Shown here: positions 40,783 through 48,337 of the stretch, one piece after another
How the letters are laid out: every line of letters starts with the position of its first letter
Numbering within the stretch: position 1 is the first letter of the stretch
Source: CADCWN01 sp046328475
GTDB taxonomy: Bacteria > Chloroflexota > Chloroflexia > Thermomicrobiales > CADCWN01
Length of the DNA: 64,000 nucleotides
Reading direction: 5' to 3'
Assembly (NCBI GenBank): GCA_046328475.1
Contig: JAXLWN010000016.1
Location: 1 to 64,000 of the forward strand
Notes under the pieces: model-generated
What the model saw: only the letters and a program-made list of their open reading frames with translations
Databases searched by the model: none
Told to the model about the DNA's origin: nothing
Program-made: the position numbers and the translations under genes

Positions 40783-41463
40783 ATGACGACTGTCGCCACA
40801 TTGCGCCGTGTCCCTTTTTTCTCCATCCTGCCCGATGATGAGCTGGAAGGGCTCGCGGAGCGGATGCGCTCGCGCTCGTATCGCGCCACGCACATCATTT
40901 TTCACCAGGATGATCCCGGGACGACGCTGCACATCATCTCCAGTGGTCTGGTGAAGCTCGCGCTCACGTCACAAGAGGGGCGCGAGGTGACGGTGGGAAT
41001 CCTGGGGCCGGGTGAGTTCTTCGGGGATCTGTCGCTGCTCGATGGCGGGCCGCGTTCGGCGAGCGCGGTGGCGCTGGAGGCGACGGAGACGCTGACGCTC
41101 GACCGCGAGCCGTTCGTGGCGATCCTGGCGCGGCACCCGGAGGTGGCCAATGGGTTGCTGACGGTGCTGGGGAATCGTCTGCGACGCACCGATGCGCTGA
41201 TTCAGGATATTTTGTTCCTCGATTTGCCGGGGCGGATCGCGAAGCAGTTGCTCGCGCTCGCCGATGAGCGGGGGGTGCAGTTGCGCAAGGGGGTGCGGAT
41301 CGATCTGCGCCTGAGTCAGACGGAGCTGGCGTCGATCGTGGGGACGACGCGCGAGAGCGTGAACCGTTGCTTGAATGCGTTTGCGGATCGTGGGTTGATC
41401 ACGATCGACCGGGATGCGATTACGATTCTGGATCCGGATGGGTTGCGGAAGCGGATTTATTGA
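40783..41463 (+). CDS. Crp/Fnr family transcriptional regulator
   Basis: A 226-aa regulator. The N-terminal cyclic-nucleotide-binding fold (about 10-125) has ATHIIFHQDDPGTTLHIISSG and GPGEFFGDLSLLDGGPRSASA, where the FGE/RS phosphate-cassette positions look cAMP-like (FFGDLSLLDGGPRSAS). A dimer helix and a C-terminal helix-turn-helix with LSQTELASIVGTTRESVNRCL follow. No Fe-S cysteines of the Fnr type are present. GGGGAG lies just before the ATG. Its target sites are unknown; the dyads at 23794 and 29201 are candidates only. Confidence 0.93.
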   Translation: MTTVATLRRVPFFSILPDDELEGLAERMRSRSYRATHIIFHQDDPGTTLHIISSGLVKLALTSQEGREVTVGILGPGEFFGDLSLLDGGPRSASAVALEATETLTLDREPFVAILARHPEVANGLLTVLGNRLRRTDALIQDILFLDLPGRIAKQLLALADERGVQLRKGVRIDLRLSQTELASIVGTTRESVNRCLNAFADRGLITIDRDAITILDPDGLRKRIY

Positions 41464-41493
41464 GACGTGAGTCGTGAGTCGTGAGTCGTGAGT
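41462..41493 (+). repeat. 7-nt array (AGTCGTG unit)
   Basis: Starts in the TGA of the Crp/Fnr gene. Between here and rpsI (41494-41719) there is no gene. Confidence 0.85.
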
Positions 41494-41648
41494 GGACGGG
41501 GTTAGGCGATCGGCGATCGGTGATAGAAGTGAGTCTCAAGCCTCATTCGTCGGTCGTCAGAGGGGCCGGATTCTTCCCTGCGCGTAGAAGGGCAGTAGTG
41601 AGCCGTCGCGCTATCGTTGCGAGTGATGGCCAGGAACAGGGGCAATGC

Positions 41649-41688
41649 CAAGGGCAGGGTAGCGGTGGGTGGCCGCTCCCTGCCCTTG
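41649..41688 (-). terminator. hairpin after rpsI, end of the ribosomal super-cluster
   Basis: Stem CAAGGGCAGGG/CCCTGCCCTTG (41649-41659 with 41678-41688), extended inward by AGCGG/CCGCT. No T-run follows on the minus strand, so termination efficiency is uncertain. Confidence 0.6.
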
Positions 41689-41719
41689 TTGGTGTTGTGG
41701 GTGGCGCTCGGCGCGGTGA

Positions 41720-42142
41720 CTACCGCTTGGTGTACTGCGGTGCCTTGCGGGCGCGCTTGAGACCGACCTTCTTGCGCTCTTTCTCGCGAGCGTCGCGCGT
41801 GAGCAGCTTGGCGCGCTTGAGGGCGGGGCGCAGCTCGGCGTCGAAGCGGGTCAGGGCGCGGGCGACGCCGTGGCGAATCGCGCCGGCCTGGCCGGTGACG
41901 CCGCCGCCGACCACGCGCACGCTGATGTTGAAGCGCTCGGCGGTGTTGGTCAGGCGCAGCGGCTGCAAGATGGTCAACTGGTAGATGTCGCGACCGCCGA
42001 AGTAGTCGCGGGCCTCGCGGCCGTTGACGATAAACTCGCCGGTGCCGGGATAGAGCCGCACGCGAGCCACGGCCTCCTTACGGCGACCGGTGCCGTAGAA
42101 GTACTCGGCCTGCGGTGTGCGACGTGCCTGCGGTTCCTGCAT
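41720..42142 (-). CDS. rpsI: 30S ribosomal protein uS9
   Basis: A 140-aa protein beginning with YFYGTGRRKEAVARVRLYPG and ending in the conserved KKVGLKRARKAPQYTKR, the tail that reaches the decoding centre and P-site tRNA. ATG follows GGAGG. Last gene of the S10-spc-alpha-L13 super-cluster. Confidence 0.97.
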   Translation of the reverse strand: MQEPQARRTPQAEYFYGTGRRKEAVARVRLYPGTGEFIVNGREARDYFGGRDIYQLTILQPLRLTNTAERFNISVRVVGGGVTGQAGAIRHGVARALTRFDAELRPALKRAKLLTRDAREKERKKVGLKRARKAPQYTKR

Positions 42143-42154
42143 CTGTTCCTCCGT

Positions 42155-42268
42155 TGAGTCGTGAGTCGTGAGTCGTGAGTCGTAAGAAGTCGAGGCTTCG
42201 CTACTCGCTCCTTGCGTCGCCGAACTCCATCAACCCCTTCCGACTTACGTCTTACGACTTACGCCTAA
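42155..42268 (-). repeat. 7-nt arrays flanking the rplM-rpsI gap (AGTCGTA/AGTCGTG)
   Basis: On the minus strand GTAAGTCGTAAGACGTAAG-like units (42240-42268) follow rplM, then a core, then the inverted GTCGTGA array (42155-42187) before the rpsI ribosome-binding site. Confidence 0.85.
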
Positions 42269-42272
42269 CGTG

Positions 42273-42794
42273 TTATGCCTTGGCCGTGTCTGCCGGGGTG
42301 CTCGGCAGGCCGGTGGCGACCTGGCCGCGCTTGTCGCCGTTGACGGGGATTTCGAGACGCTCCGGCTTCTGCGCCTCGTGCGGGTGGTTCGGGCCGGCGT
42401 AGACCTTCATGTGGTGGAAGATCTTCCGGGCGAGGGTGTTCTTCGGCAGCATGCCGCGCACGGCGAACTCCAGCATGCGCTCCGGGTGCTTCAGGCGCAT
42501 CACCTTCAGCGGGGTCTGCTTGAGGCCGCCGGGGTGGTTGGAGTGGCGGTAGTAGATCTTCTGGGATTCTTTGTTGCCGGTCGTCACCACTTTGTCGGCG
42601 TTGATGACGATCACATAATCGCCGCCGTCCATGTGCGGGGTGAAGGTTGGCTTGCCCTTGCCGCGCAGAATGTTGGCGATGGTCGTGGCGACTCGGCCCA
42701 GCACTTGCCCTTCGGCGTCGATCAGGTACCACCGCTGGCCGGACGCGGCCTGCACGGCGGTGGAGGTAAAGGTTCGCGGTCGGATGGCCTTCAT
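42273..42794 (-). CDS. rplM: 50S ribosomal protein uL13
   Basis: A 173-aa protein, slightly extended at both ends. The core has RWYLIDAEGQVLGRVATTIA, GDYVIVINADKVVTTGNKE, YYRHSNHPGGLK, RMLEFAVRGMLPKNTLARK and LKVYAGPNHPHEAQKPERL-type signatures. ATG has GGAGC upstream. Followed by rpsI, as in most bacteria. Confidence 0.97.
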   Translation of the reverse strand: MKAIRPRTFTSTAVQAASGQRWYLIDAEGQVLGRVATTIANILRGKGKPTFTPHMDGGDYVIVINADKVVTTGNKESQKIYYRHSNHPGGLKQTPLKVMRLKHPERMLEFAVRGMLPKNTLARKIFHHMKVYAGPNHPHEAQKPERLEIPVNGDKRGQVATGLPSTPADTAKA

Positions 42795-42805
42795 TGCTGC
42801 TCCTC

Positions 42806-42882
42806 GTCAGTAGTCAGTAGTCAGTAGTCAGTAGTCAGTATTTCGATACTTCCCACTTCCGACTTCTGACTTCCGACTTCGT
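42806..42882 (-). repeat. 7-nt arrays between truA and rplM
   Basis: GGAAGTC units (42850-42882) encode the end of truA; the inverted ACTGACT array (42806-42840) runs up to the rplM leader. Confidence 0.85.
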
Positions 42883-43708
42883 CGTACCCCACCTGCCAGA
42901 GCGTCAGCCCTTGCGGCGGCGCGGGGGCGGGGACGTTCGCCCGTCGTCGTTCGCGCAGGCACCACGCCAGCCATGCGCTGTCTCGTCGCCCCAGGCCCAC
43001 CTCCACCGCCGCGCCGACGATCGTGCGGACCATCTGCGGCAGGAAGGCGTTGGCCCGAATCCAGAGTTCCACGATCCGGCCCGCTTGCTCCGGCAGTTCG
43101 GGCGGGAGTGCCGCCCAGTCCGCCCGCAGCACCGACCGGACCGTGCTGCGCTCTTGCTGGCGTCCCCCGCCGAGTCCCTGGCCGGCGAACGCCGCGAAAT
43201 CGTGCTCCCCCAGCAGTGTGGCCACCGCCGCGTTCAGCGCGGCGAGGTCGAGGGGGCGAGTCAGGTGCCAGGTGGTGCGGGCCAACACTGGTTGCCGCAC
43301 GGGACTGTTCCACACCTGGTAGCGATACTCGCGCCAGTGCGCGCCGTAGCGCGCGTGAAAGTCGTCGGTTGCGGTGGCGAGCCGCAGGACCGCGAGATCG
43401 CCCGGCAGAACCCCGTTCAGCGCCCGCCAGAGCCGTTCGTCGGGGAGCGCGATGGCGAGGTCGCAATGGGCCACCTGCCCCGTCGCGTGGACTCCCCGAT
43501 CGGTGCGCCCGGCGAAGGTGACGCGCACGGTTTCGCCGGTGATGCGCGCCAGCGCCGCTTCCAGTTCGCTCCCGACGGTCCGTCGCCCCGGTTGGACCTG
43601 CGCGCCGTAGAAGGCGGTGCCGTCGTAGGCGAGCGTCAAGCGCAGGCGGCGCTTGGAGTCGTAAGTCGTAAGTCGTAAGTCGTAAGGGGCTTCCGTTGTC
43701 TCGTCCAT
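42821..43708 (-). CDS. truA: tRNA pseudouridine(38-40) synthase
   Basis: A 295-aa enzyme that makes pseudouridine 38-40 in tRNA anticodon stems. The catalytic Asp lies in FAGRTDRGVHATGQVAH; other marks are LAYDGTAFYGAQVQPGRRTV, the YRYQVWNSP segment and FLPQMVRTIVGAAVEVGLG. Both termini are unusual. The first 20 residues (PYDLRLTTYDS) are read from an AGTCGTA array, and the last 20 (SEVGSQKSEVGS...LTTDY) from AAGTCGG and ACTGACT arrays. ATG 43708 is the only ATG/GTG start near; a TTG at the conserved LRLTLAYD is an alternative that would drop the repeat-coded part. Confidence 0.92.
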   Translation of the reverse strand: MDETTEAPYDLRLTTYDSKRRLRLTLAYDGTAFYGAQVQPGRRTVGSELEAALARITGETVRVTFAGRTDRGVHATGQVAHCDLAIALPDERLWRALNGVLPGDLAVLRLATATDDFHARYGAHWREYRYQVWNSPVRQPVLARTTWHLTRPLDLAALNAAVATLLGEHDFAAFAGQGLGGGRQQERSTVRSVLRADWAALPPELPEQAGRIVELWIRANAFLPQMVRTIVGAAVEVGLGRRDSAWLAWCLRERRRANVPAPAPPQGLTLWQVGYDEVGSQKSEVGSIEILTTDY

Positions 43709-43740
43709 TCTTACGACTAGCGTCTTACGACTTACGACTA
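43657..43740 (-). repeat. inverted 7-nt arrays around the truA start (AGTCGTA unit)
   Basis: Sense units (43709-43740) start at the rplQ stop; the inverted array (43657-43687) lies inside the 5' end of truA. Confidence 0.85.
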
Positions 43741-44088
43741 GATCAGCTCGATCATCGCCATCTCGGCACCGTCGCCCTTGCGGGTGCCGAGCTTGAAGAT
43801 GCGCGTGTAGCCGCCGTTCTGGCCCTCGTAGCGGGGGCCGATCACGTCGAACAGCTTGTCGCGCGAGATCTCGTGGGCCAGCCGGTCCATGATCAGCTTG
43901 CGATGGAACGGGGTGTCCTCGCGCGCTGTGGTGATCAGCTTCTCCACAATCGGGCGCAGCGACTTCGCTTTCGCCTCGGTTGTCGTGATGCGCTCGTTCA
44001 GGATGAGTGAGATGGCCTGCTGGCGGAACAGCCGCTTGCGCTCCTCCCACCCTCGTCCTAACCTGCGCCCTGCCTTGCGATGTCGCAT
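43738..44088 (-). CDS. rplQ: 50S ribosomal protein bL17
   Basis: A 116-aa protein beginning MRHRKAGRRLGRGWEERKRL, the family signature. ATG 44088 is chosen over an in-frame start 12 codons upstream because GGGAGG lies 8 nt before it. Last gene of the alpha operon, after rpoA. Stop codon TAG is part of a TAGTCGTAAG repeat. Confidence 0.97.
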   Translation of the reverse strand: MRHRKAGRRLGRGWEERKRLFRQQAISLILNERITTTEAKAKSLRPIVEKLITTAREDTPFHRKLIMDRLAHEISRDKLFDVIGPRYEGQNGGYTRIFKLGTRKGDGAEMAMIELI

Positions 44089-44136
44089 CGCCCAGCCTCC
44101 CTCAATGCTTCGTCTCGCCGTCACCCACCCTTATCC

Positions 44137-44175
44137 TCCCCCTTGCGGGAGAGGGACGCTGCGACGCAGCGGTGA
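44137..44175. repeat. dispersed 'CCCTC...GAGAGGG' repeat
   Basis: TATCCTCCCCCTTGCGGGAG plus AGGG, then a CGCTGCGACGCAGCG palindrome, in the rpoA-rplQ gap. Related to 23552-23708 and 25105-25240. Confidence 0.6.
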
Positions 44176-44179
44176 GGAT

Positions 44180-45196
44180 CTACTCCTGGTCGTCGTCGTC
44201 GGTATCGCCCAGCATGAAATCGTCGGCTTCGCCCTCGTCGTCGGCGTCGCCCATCGCTTCCGCGTCGGCGGGCAGGAAGTTGTGCTCCTTCAGCTTGTCC
44301 CAGAGCTCGTTGAACGAGCGCGGGCCGAAGTTGCGGATCGCCAGCAGATCGTCGCGCTCCATCTGGAGCACCTGGCCGACGCGCTCGATGCCGCGGCTGC
44401 GCAGCGCGTTGACCACGCGCGGCGAAAGCCCCAGATCGGCCAGCGGCTTGGCCTCCGCCTCGGGCGAGACGTAGGGGCCGTGGCCGCCCGGCACCTTGAT
44501 GTCCTCGCGGTTGAACCCGGCGATGACCTGGCCATACTCGACGAGGATCTGCGCCGCCTGCGAGAGAGCATCGCCGGGGTCAATCGTCCCGTTGGTGACG
44601 ATCTCCAGGGTCAGCTTGTCGTAGTCGGTGAGCGCCCCGACGCGGGTGTGCTCGCTGGTGTAGTTGACCTTGGTGATCGGGGTGAAGATCGCGTCGAGCG
44701 GGATCTCGCCGATCGTCAGGCTCTCCTGCGCTTCGGCCGGGCGATAGCCGCGACCGCGCTCGATCACCAGTTCGAGTTCCAGGGTGGCGTCTGCGCTGTC
44801 GAGCGTCGCCAGATGCAGATCGGGGTTGACGCACTCGACCTCGCCGGGCCATTGGATGTCGCCCGCCGTGACCTCGCGCTCGCCGTGCGCGTAGAGCCGC
44901 GCGCGAATCTCGCCGCGCAACTCGGTAATCTCGCGCAGGTTAATCCGCTTGAGGTTGAGCACCAGTTCGGTGACGTCTTCCTTGATGTTCGGCAACGAGG
45001 AGAACTCGTGCCAGACATCGGCGATACGGACGCGCGAGACCGCCACCCCGGGCAGCGACCGCAGCAAGATGCGGCGGAGCGCGTTGCCGAGCGTGGTACC
45101 GTACCCGGCATCGAGCGGCTCGATGACAAAGCGCCCGTAATTGACGCCGGTGATCGCGCGTTCGACTTTGGGTTGTGCCATTTCCAGCACTGCCAT
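44180..45196 (-). CDS. rpoA: DNA-directed RNA polymerase alpha subunit
   Basis: A 338-aa protein. The N-terminal assembly domain has PLDAGYGTTLGNALRRILLRSLPGVAV, and the C-terminal DNA-binding domain has LGLSPRVVNALRSRGIERVGQVL and IRNFGPRSFNELWDKL. The last 25 residues are strongly acidic (DADDEGEADDFMLGDTDDDD), an addition beyond the usual end. ATG at 45196 follows GGGAGG. Fourth gene of the alpha operon. Confidence 0.97.
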   Translation of the reverse strand: MAVLEMAQPKVERAITGVNYGRFVIEPLDAGYGTTLGNALRRILLRSLPGVAVSRVRIADVWHEFSSLPNIKEDVTELVLNLKRINLREITELRGEIRARLYAHGEREVTAGDIQWPGEVECVNPDLHLATLDSADATLELELVIERGRGYRPAEAQESLTIGEIPLDAIFTPITKVNYTSEHTRVGALTDYDKLTLEIVTNGTIDPGDALSQAAQILVEYGQVIAGFNREDIKVPGGHGPYVSPEAEAKPLADLGLSPRVVNALRSRGIERVGQVLQMERDDLLAIRNFGPRSFNELWDKLKEHNFLPADAEAMGDADDEGEADDFMLGDTDDDDQE

Positions 45197-45345
45197 CAAG
45201 TTCCTCCCTATCCCCACCACGACCGGTGGGGAGTGGTGTTGTGCGTCGCTACGCCCGCGCCGACGCAGCGCGCCAGGCGCGACGTAGGCACAACGGCCCG
45301 CGCTGCCGCGCGACATGTGCGCGGCGCGCGGGCGAGCGGCATGGG

Positions 45346-45966
45346 CTAGCGGTTGTAATACTCCACGATCAGCTGCGCCCGAATCCCCTGCTCGGCGTCT
45401 TCACGCGTCGGCAGTGAGACGATGCGCGCCGACAGGTCGCGCGAATCGGTCACCATCCACTGGGGCACCTGCGAGGTGCTGCCACCACCCGCGAGCCCCA
45501 GGTTCTCGAAATAGGTCAGCCGCCGACTCTCGGGGCGGACCGAGATTGTCTCGCCCACCTTGACCGTGAAGGAGGGGATATCGGTCTTGCGGCCGTTGAC
45601 GGTGATGTGGCCGTGGTTGACCAATTGGCGTGCCTGCTGGCGCGTGTTGGCGAGCCCCATGCGGTAGACGACGTTATCGAGGCGCCGCTCCAGCAAGCTG
45701 AAGAGGTTGCCGCCCGTCTCGCCGGGGATGCGCTTCGCGCGCTCGAAGGTGCGCCGGAATTGCTTCTCCAGCATCCCGTACATGTAGCGCGCCTTCTGCT
45801 TCTCGATCAGCTGCATGCCGTACTCGGAGAGCTTGCGGCGGCGCGCGGTCGGTCCATGCTGGCCGGGCGGGAAGGGTCGGCGGCTCAGGATACGCTGGCC
45901 CTTCGGGGTGATGCCAATATTCAGACGGCGGCTGACTTTGCCGACAGGTCCAGTATAGCGAGCCAT
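45346..45966 (-). CDS. rpsD: 30S ribosomal protein uS4
   Basis: A 206-aa protein. It has the S4 domain (RRLDNVVYRMGLANTRQQARQLVNHGHITVNG), an N-terminus ARYTGPVGKVSRRLNIG, and no Cys4 zinc motif in the first 30 residues. A primary 16S rRNA binder and, in many bacteria, the autoregulator of the alpha operon. The 150-nt gap to rpoA has GC-rich self-complementary segments but no tandem array. Confidence 0.97.
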   Translation of the reverse strand: MARYTGPVGKVSRRLNIGITPKGQRILSRRPFPPGQHGPTARRRKLSEYGMQLIEKQKARYMYGMLEKQFRRTFERAKRIPGETGGNLFSLLERRLDNVVYRMGLANTRQQARQLVNHGHITVNGRKTDIPSFTVKVGETISVRPESRRLTYFENLGLAGGGSTSQVPQWMVTDSRDLSARIVSLPTREDAEQGIRAQLIVEYYNR

Positions 45967-46002
45967 CCGGTTTCTTCCTCCCTTAGAACTTCGCTGAGGA
46001 TT

Positions 46003-46419
46003 TTAGACGCGGCGCCGCTTCGGGGGCCGACAACCATTGTGCGGAATCGGGGTGACATCGGCGATGGAGAGGACCTGCAGGCCCGCCGCAGCCAGCGAGC
46101 GAATCGCGGCCTCACGACCGGCACCCGGCCCCTTCACGAAGACATCCACCTGGCGCAGCCCATGCTCCAATGCCTTGCGGACGGCATTCTCGGCCGTGAC
46201 CTGCGCGGCGTAGGGCGTGCTCTTGCGCGATCCCTTGAAGTTCGACGTGCCCGCGCTATCCCAGGAGATCACGTTCCCATTGGGATCGGTCAACGTCACG
46301 ATGGTGTTGTTGAACGTGGCCTGGATGTAGGCACGCCCGCGAGGGATATTTTTCCGCTCGCGCCGCTTGCCACGCTGCCGTCGCGGTGCCGCTGTACCCT
46401 GGCGTCGCCGGTCTGCCAT
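46003..46419 (-). CDS. rpsK: 30S ribosomal protein uS11
   Basis: A 138-aa protein with a basic N-terminal tail (RRRQGTAAPRRQRGKRRERK), then AYIQATFNNTIVTLTDPNGN, SAGTSNFKGSRKSTPYAAQV, FVKGPGAGREAAIRSL and the end DVTPIPHNGCRPPKRRRV. ATG follows GGGGGAG. Confidence 0.97.
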   Translation of the reverse strand: MADRRRQGTAAPRRQRGKRRERKNIPRGRAYIQATFNNTIVTLTDPNGNVISWDSAGTSNFKGSRKSTPYAAQVTAENAVRKALEHGLRQVDVFVKGPGAGREAAIRSLAAAGLQVLSIADVTPIPHNGCRPPKRRRV

Positions 46420-46431
46420 TTCTCCCCCTGG

Positions 46432-46498
46432 CTAGTCGTGAGCCGTGAGTCGTGAGTAGAATCTCTCTCGCGACTCACGACTCACAACTCGTCACTAC
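46432..46498 (-). repeat. inverted 7-nt arrays (AGTCGTG unit), rpsM-rpsK gap
   Basis: Sense units at 46474-46498 begin at the rpsM stop, inverted units at 46432-46459; core of 14 nt. Confidence 0.85.
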
Positions 46499-46872
46499 TT
46501 CGATGCCTTCTTCTTGTTGGCGATGATCCGCTTCGGACCGCGCCGTGTGCGCGCGTTGGTGCGGGTGCGCTGGCCGCGCACGGGCAGGCCGCGGCGGTGG
46601 CGCAGGCCGCGATAGCAGCCGATGTCGATCAGGCGCTTGATGCTCATGCCGACCTGGCGGCGGAGATCGCCTTCGACGATCAGGTCGCGCTCGATGATGG
46701 CGCGCAGGCCGTTGACTTCGTCATCGGTCAGATCGCGCACGCGCGTATCGGGGCTGACGCCGGTCTGCAGCAGCAGCTTCTTGCTCGTCGTCGCGCCGAC
46801 ACCGTAGATATACTGGAGACCGATCTCGACGCGCTTGTCGCGCGGCAGGTCCACACCCGCGATACGTGCCAT
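46495..46872 (-). CDS. rpsM: 30S ribosomal protein uS13
   Basis: A 125-aa protein: ARIAGVDLPRDKRVEIGLQY, the helix-two-turns region and a basic tail RGQRTRTNARTRRGPKR. It contacts the P-site tRNA and 50S subunit. First ribosomal gene of the alpha operon after rpmJ. Stop codon merges into an array. Confidence 0.97.
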   Translation of the reverse strand: MARIAGVDLPRDKRVEIGLQYIYGVGATTSKKLLLQTGVSPDTRVRDLTDDEVNGLRAIIERDLIVEGDLRRQVGMSIKRLIDIGCYRGLRHRRGLPVRGQRTRTNARTRRGPKRIIANKKKASK

Positions 46873-46887
46873 GCCTCACCCCTCGTT

Positions 46888-46987
46888 CAATTTCGGATTG
46901 CGGATTGTGGATTGCGGATTAGCGTTGGGTGTAACACCAGGCGTACCCGATACCCGCACCAATCCGCAATCCGAAATCTGCAATCCC
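46888..46987 (-). repeat. inverted 7-nt arrays (GGATTGC unit), rpmJ-rpsM gap
   Basis: Sense GGATTGC/GGATTTC units (46961-46987) begin at the rpmJ stop; the inverted array lies at 46888-46921. Confidence 0.85.
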
Positions 46988-47103
46988 TAGCCTTGTCGCT
47001 GCTTGTGCGTCGGATCCTTCTTGCAGATGACGCGCAGGATGCCTTTGCGCCGAATGATCTGGCAGCTATCGCAGCGCTTCTTGACCGATGCCTGGACCTT
47101 CAT
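46987..47103 (-). CDS. rpmJ: 50S ribosomal protein bL36
   Basis: A 38-aa protein, full length for the family: MKVQASVKKRCDSCQIIRR, then VICKKDPTHKQRQG. It has the CX2C...CX4H zinc site. It lies between infA and rpsM, as usual. Confidence 0.97.
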   Translation of the reverse strand: MKVQASVKKRCDSCQIIRRKGILRVICKKDPTHKQRQG

Positions 47104-47137
47104 CGCCAACACTCCATGTTTCGCGCCATCGTGGGCC

Positions 47138-47398
47138 TCAGCGGCCCAGTTTCGCCACGATTCGCCCGCGCCCCGCGTCGTAGGGCGTCACTTCGACGCG
47201 TACCCGGTCGCCGGGAATAAGACGCACCACCGCGAGCTTGAATCGCCCGCCGAGGTGCGCCACGACCTCGCGCCCGTCATCGAGGGCCACACGCACGAGT
47301 GCGCTCGGCAGTAGCTCGATGACTTTGCCCTCAGCCGTGGTTGCATCGCTCAACGCACACCCGCAACAGAGAGCAAACGGCGATCTGCCGTCCGGCAT
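47138..47398 (-). CDS. infA: translation initiation factor IF-1
   Basis: An S1/OB-fold protein of about 86 aa against the usual 72. The core is EGKVIELLPSALVRVALDDG, AHLGGRFKLAVVRLIPGDRV, EVTPYDAGRGRIV. The N-terminus before ATTAEGKV is not conserved: ATG at 47398 is the first ATG, GTG at 47407 is possible and a TTG at the LSDATTAEG position would give the normal length. No strong ribosome-binding site decides between them. Confidence 0.9.
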   Translation of the reverse strand: MPDGRSPFALCCGCALSDATTAEGKVIELLPSALVRVALDDGREVVAHLGGRFKLAVVRLIPGDRVRVEVTPYDAGRGRIVAKLGR

Positions 47399-47427
47399 GA
47401 CCGCCACGATCGGGAAGTATAGTCAAA

Positions 47428-48240
47428 TCAACCACGCTCCGTCAAGATGAGCGGCGGCCCTTGCGGCGTGATCGCGATGGAGTGCTCGACATGCACCGCC
47501 AGCGACCCGTCGCCGGTGATGGTCGTCCAGCCATCCGGCAATTCGACCGCTTCCGACGTGCCGAGCGTGAAGATCGGCTCGATCGTGAAGGTCATCCCCG
47601 GGCGCAGCGTCGGGCCGCTCCCTTCGCCGCGCACCACCACGTTTCGCACGGTCGGGGCCTCGTGCATCTCGCGGCCGATGCCGTGCCCGGTGTATTCGAC
47701 GATGATGCCGTAGCCGCGCTTGCGGCCGTAGCGCTCGATGGTTGCCGAGACGTCGATCAGGCGGTTGCCCGCCCGCGCGACGCCGATTGCGGCCTTCAGG
47801 GCGGCCTCGGTATCGGCGATCAGCCGTGCGGCGGGTTCGGTGACGGTGCCGACCGGGACGGAGATCGCGGCGTCGCCGTGCCAGCCATCGAGGATGGCAC
47901 CGACATCGAGGGAGATGATGTCCCCGTCGCGCAGGGCGCGCGGCCCCGGGATGCCGTGGACGATCACCTCGTTGATCGAGGCGCAGATCGCGCCGGGGAA
48001 CGAGCCGCCCGGCCCAGGATAGTCGAGGAACGAGGGGATCGCGTTGTGCGCGGCCAGGAAGTCGCGCGCGAGTTGATCCAGTTCCGCCGTGGTCACGCCG
48101 GGCACGCAGCGTTCGCGCAGCAGGGCCAGGGTCTCGGCCACGAGCGCGCCCGCGCGCCGCATCCCGTTGATCGCGGCGCGATCTTTCAGGAGGATCGGGC
48201 GTTCGTCTTGCGTTCGCTCGCGTACCGCGACTCGGCTCAT
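47428..48240 (-). CDS. map: methionine aminopeptidase, type I
   Basis: A 270-aa pita-bread metallopeptidase that removes the initiator Met. Metal ligands are Asp in DIISLDVGAI, Asp in GWHGDAA, His in YTGHGIGREMH, Glu in TFTIEPIF and Glu in HVEHS. There is a short N-terminal extension of about 15 residues. adk-map-infA order is typical of the end of the spc operon. Confidence 0.96.
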   Translation of the reverse strand: MSRVAVRERTQDERPILLKDRAAINGMRRAGALVAETLALLRERCVPGVTTAELDQLARDFLAAHNAIPSFLDYPGPGGSFPGAICASINEVIVHGIPGPRALRDGDIISLDVGAILDGWHGDAAISVPVGTVTEPAARLIADTEAALKAAIGVARAGNRLIDVSATIERYGRKRGYGIIVEYTGHGIGREMHEAPTVRNVVVRGEGSGPTLRPGMTFTIEPIFTLGTSEAVELPDGWTTITGDGSLAVHVEHSIAITPQGPPLILTERG

Positions 48241-48247
48241 GACTCAC

Positions 48248-48330
48248 TGTTCCAGGTTCAAAGTTCGAAGGTTCAAAAGTTCGAAGGTTCGAAGCTCTGG
48301 TATTCCAAACTTTCGAACCTTCGAACCTTC
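48248..48330 (-). repeat. inverted 7-nt arrays (GGTTCGAA/GGTTCAAA units), adk-map gap
   Basis: Units of the TTCGAAG type at 48304-48330 face TTCAAAGTTCGAAGG units at 48248-48292. Confidence 0.75.
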
Positions 48331-48337
48331 TCAGCGT

